Positions 56,620 to 64,000 of a DNA stretch of 64,000 nt are shown piece by piece. The position numbers and the translations under genes are program-made. The notes beneath the pieces are model-generated. The model was not told where the DNA came from. It was given only the letters and a program-made list of their open reading frames with translations, and made no database searches. Every line of letters starts with the position of its first letter. The first letter of the stretch is position 1. Source of the stretch: Mauremys mutica (Eukaryota; Chordata; Testudines; Geoemydidae); the NCBI RefSeq assembly GCF_020497125.1, contig NC_059073.1, positions 20,667,225-20,731,224 on the forward strand. Direction: 5' to 3'.

Positions 56620-56848
56620 GTCTGACATTTAAAAAAAAAATGTTTCCTCTCCTTCCTGGTATGGAACTAGCTACATAACTTCACAATGAGAGAATGACGA
56701 ATGTGTTTTAATTCATATGTAGCCTGGCAGATGATGTCAATGCCCTGGACTTGTTATTATTATCTTTTTAAACCTAGTTGCTATAAGAGCCGCTGAGCCA
56801 ACCCTAGCCACATTGATTTCAAAGAGAGAGAAATAAATACCACAGCTC
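56620..56848 (+). repeat. Duplicated block, copy A
   Basis: GTCTGACATTT then TTCATATGTAGCCTGGCAGATGATGTCAATG and a purine-rich end at about 56848 recur in copy B at 57067-57285 with substitutions and small indels. The block is not related to other repeats in the window. Confidence 0.8.
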
Positions 56849-57066
56849 TAGCAGAAGCTAATTGTTTGCAGGCAGCCTTGCTGCAGCAAGCTGTCTGTCC
56901 TCAGGGTCCTAAGTCCTCTAGGATTTTTAGATCAGTTTCCATCAGAACAGGGTTTCTCTGAGCGTCATATGCATACAGCCAGCCTCCCCGCTGTATAACA
57001 AGTGAAAGAGGGAGGTCTCTCTCTTCCCCTCGCCCTTCTGCAGCCAAGAAATGGTCTTTAAAAATA

Positions 57067-57285
57067 GTCTGACATCATTTAAAAAAAATAAATGTTTCCT
57101 CTCCTTCCTGATATGGAACTAACTAAATAACAGCTAGAGAATGAATGTGTTTTAATTCATATGTAGCCTGGCAGATGATGTCAATGCACCTGTTAATATT
57201 ATCTTTTTAAACCAAGCTGCCATAAAAGCAGTGAGCCAGCCTCAGCCGCATTCATTTCAAAGGGAGAGAAGAAAATACCACAGCA
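57067..57285 (+). repeat. Duplicated block, copy B
   Basis: It repeats copy A in the same orientation, about 440-450 bp downstream: GTCTGACATCATTT, AATGTTTCCTCTCCTTCCTG, TTTTAATTCATATGTAGCC and AAAATACCACAGCA match in order. Two short gaps separate it from copy A. Confidence 0.8.
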
Positions 57286-57289
57286 GTTT

Positions 57290-58180
57290 GGAAAGATCTC
57301 TTTAACAAGATGGGCAAAGGCAGCTTGTTAATGTTCCTTCCAGGCTAGGGCCAGGTAAATGGCTAAGTGGGGATTCAGGGTCTGCCAGAACCAAGCGTAT
57401 TCTCTAGTCCTCTCCTGTTTTTCATATAGTGGCCACCACAGCAATAGCTAAGCTCCTTCCAAGGAGGCTGCCTTCAGTAGCATGATCAGCTTCTGTCACA
57501 TGTAGCTGCGTCTCTATTTTTCGCCCCTGGGGAAACTTGGGTGTGTGCTTTTTGTTGCTGTAGAGTCCAGCTGCTTTTATTTCTAAGGGCAAATTCAAAG
57601 AAGGGTGCCTTGCACCTGGAGTGGAGAGTGGTGCGCTCTGAAACAGCTGTTAGTGCCTACAGGAGTGAATCTAGTGAAGCTGAACTTTTGTGAGTTTGGG
57701 CTCGACAGACACGCACTGGAACACACATCCAACAATTTGCTAGTAATCATGCTGCTGGCTCAGAAGGACTTTGTATGTTCTTAGAGGATGGGGAGACGAT
57801 TGGATCTGCAGGTGTTGGGAGTTATAGTCAGAGCCTAAATCTTTCTGGGTGTTTCCCACCATGTCTCTTCCTCTTAGCTAGAAGAGTCTAAGCCTGAGGT
57901 TTGCAGTACTCAGACAGCCTGGAAAGAGGTTTGACTTCCAGGATGGTTGACTCTGCCCTTCAGCCACCTTCATTTTTGTCCTGTTAGTTGGTTTGGCCAT
58001 GTGAGAAGGTTTTAGTTTGTGTGCAGAGTTTGGAGGCAGGTTTGAAATCAGCTGCATATATTTTCTCCCTGTGATAACTTATTTGATATCCAAGTCATGG
58101 TGGCATTTGTCGCTAGGGAATTTGGGTTCCCTCTCCACACCACCCCATTTTATGGCAGCAAAAGAAGAGGCACTGTTAAG
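57290..58180. other. Unrecognised sequence
   Basis: No coding exon or repeat family was recognised. Confidence 0.4.
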
Positions 58181-58184
58181 TGGT

Positions 58185-58520
58185 AACTAAGCGCCAGATC
58201 CACAAAGGGGCTTAGGCATTGCAGTGCTGAGCATCACAGTGCCTAACTTTTAGGCGGACAGAAGATCAGAGGAACAGCAGTGCAATGCACAAAGCTCAGT
58301 TAGATGCCTAGGCTCCCGGCACAATGCATGGGGAGAGAGAGATGCCTTAAAATGCAATCCACAAAGGCCAACATGCTAGCGGGGAACCACCTAAGCTAGC
58401 CCACGGGAGATGCTGATGAGAGGACTATGTCCGAAGACCATCCACTCTCTCAGAGACAGGTACCTAAATCCAGGCTGCAGGATCTCTCTATAGCAATCCA
58501 TGAATGGGAATCATAAGGCT
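58185..58520. repeat. Unclassified repeat-like segment
   Basis: 'AGATCCACAAAGGGGCTTAGG' -like phrases occur near 58196 and again near 58358 in partial form, suggesting an old repeat. Its family is not known to me. Confidence 0.35.
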
Positions 58521-58789
58521 TAGGAACCTAAGGCATCGTGACCCAGGAACTTCTTGATGCCAAACGGCAGAGGGCACAGGCGATGCATAGTTTTACAGGG
58601 ATCCTTTGGTTCAGATAGATGCATAATAATGCATTAAAAAGTGGCATATGAGATCTCTACCAATAGCCAGCTTTGTACTGGCCATTATAATCAATGTGAG
58701 ATGTTTACACAGAAGATATTTAAGGAGTTATGTATCTGTACTGAAAATGATGTTCTTAAGGCGTGTGAGTTAATGCAGATCCCCAGACG

Positions 58790-59061
58790 GTGATTGTATC
58801 TATTGGGTTTCCGGGCCCAGAAGGTGATTGTATCTATTGGTTTCCGGGCCCAGAAGGTGATTGTATCTATTGGGTTTCCGGGCCCAGAAGGTGATTGTAT
58901 CTATTGGGTTTCCGGGCCCAGAAGGTGATTGTATCTATTGGGTTCCGGGCCCAGAAGGTGATTGTATCTATTGGGTTCCGGGCCCAGAAGGTGATTGTAT
59001 CTATTGGGTTCCGGGCCCAGAAGGTGATTGTATCTATTGGGTTCCGCGCCCAGAAGGTGAT
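58790..59061 (+). repeat. 33-34-bp minisatellite, eight full units
   Basis: Units start GTGATTGTATC at 58790, 58824, 58857, 58891, 58925, 58958, 58991 and 59024, with a partial ninth from 59057. Each unit carries TTCCGGGCCCAGAAG. Long open frames here arise because most units are 33 bp, a multiple of three. Confidence 0.95.
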
Positions 59062-59761
59062 TGTAGCAGGGTGGTTACCCGCTCCTGCCCTGTGGGGCTT
59101 GAAACAGCCCAGGAGAGGGCTGGGGCTGGGGCAAGAAGCCTGGGCTGATTGGGGAAAGTAGGCTCAGCTGTGGCCATCCCCCAGTCAGGCCCAGCTGGTC
59201 CCTATAAGAAGGGCTGGGAGCCAGAAACTCAGTCACTCTCCTTCTGCTTGTAGAGGAAGAAGGGCCTGGCTGCAGGGACCTAAGCAAGACACCTAGATTG
59301 GGAGCAGGACTGGGGAAGGGCCAGAGGAGCTGGGAGCTCCGGCCTGGAAAGCCCCAGGCTGCAGGCCTGACTATAGGCTGAATAGGTGCAGGGTTGCAAT
59401 GGGGCAGGCAGCCCATGGGTAGGTAGAGGCAGCAGGTTTGAACCCCTTTGCCTGTGATGAGTGGTTTATTCTGCAGTCTGCCCCAGTGAATGGGGGCTAG
59501 ATGGAGACTGAGCAGTAGCCAAGACTGAGGCAAAGTGGGAATAGTGGGAGGGGGTTCCCCTGGGAGGGGGAAACTCAGAACTGTGGGGGTACTGCCAGGG
59601 GGGCAGCACCCAATTAAAGGGGCACTGGGGTCCTGGGAGGGATATGAGGGCCAGCAGTTGTGGTGAGACACTGGCCTGAAGAGGGCACTCTGGAGGCTGG
59701 ATGCTAATTCCTGAGGACAACCAGCAGGAGGTGCTGCTGGGTGAGTCTACACACGCTTACA
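59062..59761 (+). mobile_element. LTR (700 bp) inserted in the minisatellite
   Basis: It begins TGTAGCAGG and ends CGCTTACA, and GTGAT is present at 59057-59061 and 59762-59766. The left copy is the start of the ninth minisatellite unit. TATAAG lies at about 59203-59208. A 198-codon minus-strand frame inside it has no recognisable domain and is treated as chance. Confidence 0.7.
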
Positions 59762-59766
59762 GTGAT

Positions 59767-60266
59767 AAACATGATTCTGGTCAGACAGCGGGTGGGGGGA
59801 AGTAGACGTTTATCTCAATGTCTGGTGACTGCATTGTGTGCCTCGCAACATAAGTCTATTTGCATATTGAGCCACCAGCTAATCAAGATTGTTAAATTGA
59901 CAAGAGATTACAAAATCTACAGGAAGGAACACACAGCAGGAGGGTATCCTGTTTATGACTAAGATCAAAGGATCAGTCTGATACATCAGGAGACTGCAAG
60001 GGGACACAGGTATCCTTCACGGAGGGGAGGAGATGAACTGCTAGCATGTTTTGTTTTATGAACTGAGGGCACAGCCACCCTGGCTGAAAATATCTTTGGG
60101 TGAGATAAACTTAATTAGTCAAGATAGTATCTTGTTAATTAAGTTTAGGCTCTTGTAGAATTGTTGTTTTATTTTACATGTAACCATCTACTTGCTACTT
60201 CTTGAATCCCTATTCTTTGTTAAATACATTTTTACTTGTTTTCACTATAAACATTTCCAAGTGATG
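59767..60266. other. Unrecognised AT-rich sequence
   Basis: No coding exon or repeat family was recognised. Confidence 0.35.
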
Positions 60267-60345
60267 TCAGGGCCGCCCAGAGGATTCAAGGGGCCTGGGG
60301 CAAAGCAATTTTGGGGGCCCCTTCCATTAAAAATAGTTGCAATAC
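60267..60345. mobile_element. Possible hAT 5'-end fragment
   Basis: CAGGGCCGCCCAGAGGATTC begins like a hAT terminus; the right end is not recognised. Confidence 0.35.
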
Positions 60346-60595
60346 TATCGCTAACAGATCCTGCATAGGCTTTGATGGGAGCGCTTGTGTCACCAGTGGC
60401 TGGCACAGTCAGAGCGCTGACCCATTGCAGGCAAAGGCAGGGCTTCCTCGCATGCAGGCAGGTTGTAGGCAGCGAGGTGGCTCACAACTCTGGTGCCTGC
60501 AGGAAGCATCAAAGGAATGAGTTGGGTGCCTGACTCACTCCTCACAAAATGGCTGGAGGCAGAGCAGATAGCAAGCGCATCCACCTTATAACTTT

Positions 60596-60785
60596 TAACC
60601 CAGTGGTTAGATCCCTTAGCTGGCACGTGGGAGATCCAGATTCAGTTCCCCCCCTCAGGCACAGAGACAGAGAGAGGAGTTGAATGGGGCGGGGGTGTCT
60701 CACCTCTCTGGTGAGTGCTCTACCTACAGAGCCATGGGATACTCTAATATGGGGCTCCCTTAGTCTCTCTGGTGAAGCTATTCCA
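60596..60785. repeat. Palindromic SINE- or MITE-like element
   Basis: CCCAGTGGTTAGATCCC near 60600 and GCTCTACCTACAGAGCC near 60716 are partly complementary, and a B-box-like TTCAGTTCC lies in the left half. The class is uncertain. Confidence 0.4.
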
Positions 60786-60794
60786 CTGTGGATA

Positions 60795-61060
60795 AATAAT
60801 GAAAGCTTGCAGGGCTTGGGCTGCATGGCTAAAAATAGCAGTGTAGTTGTTCTCACTTGGGCTGGACCCCAGGTCTGAGACTCGCCCCCTCTCACCAGGT
60901 TTCAAAGTCTGGGCTCCACCCCGAGAGAGAACATCTACACTGCTATTTTTAGGCCTGAATCCTGAACTCTGCGATCCCAAGTCAATTGACCCAGACTCTG
61001 AGACTGCTGTGGGTTTTCCTTTGCAGTGTAGACCTATCCTTAGGCACCTGAACCTGAGAT
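60795..61060. mobile_element. Palindromic MITE-like element
   Basis: GGCTAAAAATAGCAGTGTAG near 60826 and CTACACTGCTATTTTTAGGCC near 60934 are an inverted repeat of about 20 bp, and the sequence between is also self-complementary. It resembles the ends of Harbinger-type elements at 41.8 and 53.8 kb. Confidence 0.6.
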
Positions 61061-61064
61061 TTAG

Positions 61065-64000
61065 GTGCCTAAGTCTGGGGTTTAACTACCTCTGTGTTCT
61101 GGACCTAAGAGCTCTCTGGACAAAACACCATAAGAAAAGCAAACATCAGTAGAACATTAAGATTGAGTTTAGACCTGGAGTGTGCAATAGCCTGTGCACA
61201 GTGATGTGGTATTAAATTGCATGATCACATACGATTTCTTGAATAGTTGAGTCACACTCGGTTAGCTGCAGATACTCTTCTGTAATGCTTTTATCAGTCT
61301 TCTCTCCTGACCCTAATTTCCGTGTCAGAAAGGTACAGTATCTTTTATTTACCCTAGACTTTCCATATAACAACCTCTCTGCTCTGCAAGGTTCAGTATG
61401 TGTTTTGATAGTTTTGTCAGCACCCATGTCTTGTACTTTCCCATTTCAACCAGCAGATGGCCTTTCTTAGGTGCAATTCAGGGGCTGAAGCAGTTAGCTA
61501 GGAGGCAGATTTAGCCAGCACGCATGTGCAGGGCAGTGTTCCTTAAGTGTACCTAGCATACGATATGTAAAACTCACGATGGACATTTCATGTGACACCC
61601 ACAGACCTTTCTGGCAAGCTGAGAGTAGAACATGGTAGATGCATGCTAGATGTGTATAGATGGGTCCAGAAACAAATAATATGATACTGTTCATTATATG
61701 AGAAATAGCATGTGATCATGCCATTACAGAATTTATCATATATATTCACACAAGGGGAAGCATTTAGGTTAAACAAGCAACATTAACATACGCAATTCCT
61801 GCATCTTTAATGCCAATGTAGTCTTCCCCCACCCCACCTGAATTTTTTTAGGCTTCCTCTGCAGAGTTCATGAAAGTCATTCACAAGCCAAATGTGCAGT
61901 GAATGAGGCTTGGCTCCACAGGGGAACACAAGATGCTTTCCACTAGGTCTTATTTGAGGTATAACGTGGTGATGCAATTCAAGACTGTCATGATGCTTAT
62001 AGACAGAGGCAGAGTTAAGGTTGTGTAAGTTTGCTTGATTTTTAGCATTTCCTGGCTTTTGAGTGCTTAATCATGCAACTTTCTTGCTCTCAACATTTTT
62101 ATGATAAGGAAAGTTTGTGTTTTCCCATTCTTCTCAGACTCAAAGACAGCTGATCCTTTTTTTTGAGTGCAACCTTCTGAAATTCACCTTCATAGAGAGA
62201 TCAGGCAGGGGAAACTATCACCAAATCGGTGAAAATTTCAGAGAGAGATGAAGGACTTAAAATAGAAGCTTAGAATGGAAACACTTGAGCTACTAAATAG
62301 CATTAATTAGTCCTAAGAAATACATGTTGCATGAACTGTGCAGTACATATTATATGTATTAAAAGCAGCAGGAATTGTAAAACAGATCTTGAATTTCCCA
62401 GCTTCAGTTACACTAACAGACTCCACATTAGACAGTAATAAACCTACATTCATATGAGTTTCTTCCATCTTTTGGAGACTGAATGAGTGTATATCCTGTG
62501 ATTATTCTCTATTTCTCCAAGTTTCTCAATACAAGCTGACAGATGTATAAGCACAGGGTGAATAACTCATTGCCCTGGAAAAACCCAGTCTTACAGGAAA
62601 TTCCTATATAACCAAAAAGAGGAACCTCAGGTCATATAACTACTTCCTCACTTCTTCCAGCATTCCATTAGAAAGGCAGAGATAATAGCGGCTTATATGA
62701 AGATGTGGTTTCTGATCAGCTAAACACCCTTCTGCTCTCTGTGTTGGTGAAGGTGATGAGTACTAGCAGAAGATAATCATGTACAAGTTAGTTTATATCC
62801 TATACACAAGGTAACAAATGCAAAGAGTATCTCTACACAATGCTGTGGAGGGGTTCCCAACTCCAGGAGGATAGTGCAACCTGCTCGCCTCTGCACAGCT
62901 GGCCTGCAGCTCTGGCCAGTACTTCAGGCTTCAGTTGCAGGGACTGTGATGATTCTTGGCTCCTGAGCAGGGTGCACAAGAAGGGAAAAGGCTCCTTATG
63001 TCTTTCCCCCCTACACATGCCTGCACCCATGCAGGGGGGGATGATCTAGCCCCAGATGAAGAATGACATTTCCTTGTACAAGTGATGTGGCTCTGACTAG
63101 CACTGCTAGGCAGAAAGAGGAGGTAGCAGTTGCGTCTTTGTCCTTAGCATCATGCTTTCCAGGGACAGATACAAGGGCATGCACAGGGAGATGCACTGCT
63201 CTGAAAAGCACCCAGGGCTCACATGTGCTGCTGATTACAGCATGCATAGCAGCATAGTCCCTCTGTCCATTAGTTTTTACCCATCACCTTAGCATATGGG
63301 TGCTGCTAGCCAGCATAGCTGGGGGCTGGACACCCCCCAACTGATTGACTGTACTCCATTGGCCATGATATAGGAGCTGGTATGCTACCGAGCTGTCTCT
63401 TCCAGTACTCTTCGCTTTATAGAGAGATCCCACCCTGTCACTATCTACTTGCTCTTCTGTCTTCCCCCTGCACAGCAGTGTGTAGGATCTAGCTGTCAGA
63501 GTTCAGGCAAGTGTGTATGGAAAGACAGAGTACAAGATGGAGGAAAACCTTCAAAGTGGCAGATTGTGCTGCTGCAAACCCTTAATAATACAAGTAATAC
63601 TTATCACTAATGCAGTGCTTTGTACACGCACGAATTAATCTGGGAAGCAGCAGGAGATGCCGTTTGCTACAGGGACTGTAACAGTGACAAAATGATTACT
63701 GATGCACTCTCACGTTCTCCAACTGACCCTGGCAGCCAAAGCTTCCTCCAGAAGTGACCATGTGCTGTGGGACAAACTAAGAAAACATTTGCATTGTTTT
63801 TTATGGCTATTGTGTGTGACTGTTTCCCTGTTCCATTTGGGATTGTTACCTGCCTGAATGCACAGAGTTGCATCAAAAGAGGCTGTAAAGGGAGGCTGTT
63901 AAAGAACCCGGGAAAGGTAAAACAATGACAAAGGTAAAACAGACTATCAGGAAGCCAGCTTCAAAGGAGTTAAGATAATAGCTGACTCCATCCAGACTAC
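61065..64000. other. Long stretch of mostly unrecognised sequence
   Basis: No coding exon, RNA gene or repeat family was recognised. The end of the window is not marked by any feature. Confidence 0.4.

Noticed and set aside
58861..59161. Repetitive plus-strand frames as a repeat protein
   Set aside because: The minisatellite units are mostly 33 bp, so an open frame is expected by chance without any protein function.
59075..59671. 198-codon minus-strand frame as a gene
   Set aside because: It lies inside an LTR with a clear 5-bp duplication and has a proline- and serine-rich composition expected from GC-rich sequence.
1..64000. Bacterial-type features (operons, CRISPR arrays, Shine-Dalgarno sites, attachment sites)
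   Set aside because: LINEs, tRNA-derived SINEs, LTRs and MIR-like repeats show that this is vertebrate nuclear DNA.

Overview
This window looks like non-coding DNA from an amniote nuclear genome, most likely a cryptodiran turtle. It carries three copies of a tRNA-derived SINE whose 3' end resembles a CR1 LINE tail (the arrangement of the tortoise Pol III/Cry SINE), many CR1 LINE fragments with the ATTCTATGAT-type tail, MIR-like SINEs, a Penelope-like element, a DIRS-like retrotransposon remnant, several LTRs and a dense set of hAT and Harbinger DNA-transposon derivatives. I found no host protein-coding exon, rRNA or functional tRNA. The few informative reading frames belong to transposable elements. 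The species is inferred from repeat content, not from a gene.

Layout. 1-9.4 kb: mostly unrecognised sequence with a hAT element (1525-2329), a Harbinger MITE full of hairpins (4557-4851), a probable LTR with a hAT MITE inside it, a CR1 3' fragment and a 46-bp tandem repeat. 9.7-16.4 kb: a 1.15-kb minus-strand LTR, a hAT element carrying a SINE, the first copy of a 124-bp MITE, and a palindromic hAT element. 16.4-25.4 kb: mainly unique sequence with MIR-like SINEs, one hAT-like element, one SINE and a 134-bp hAT MITE. 25.4-31.4 kb: a transposon cluster with a hAT containing another MITE, a DIRS remnant apparently interrupted by a CR1, a third MITE copy, and a Penelope-like element with a GIY-YIG endonuclease frame beside a CpG-rich MITE. 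32.5-34.2 kb: a 1.6-kb hAT transposon in a TA microsatellite, whose left end is an inverted copy of its right end. 35-44 kb: SINEs, an 817-bp LTR and a Harbinger-type MITE in mostly unique DNA. 44.1-49.8 kb: two long minus-strand CR1 copies, one split by a younger CR1. 50-64 kb: a 60-bp Penelope-derived insertion, a 121-bp hAT MITE, an 822-bp solo LTR, a diverged duplicated block (56.6-57.3 kb), a 33-34-bp minisatellite with an LTR inserted in its last unit, and further MITEs.

The clearest results are insertion boundaries. Target-site duplications could be read directly for ten hAT-type elements (8 bp; nine perfect, one 6/8), four LTRs (5-6 bp) and one Penelope-derived insert (15 bp). These give a relative age order for several nested insertions. 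No cooperating host gene set is present. Family names come from memory of the element classes and were not checked against a repeat library.
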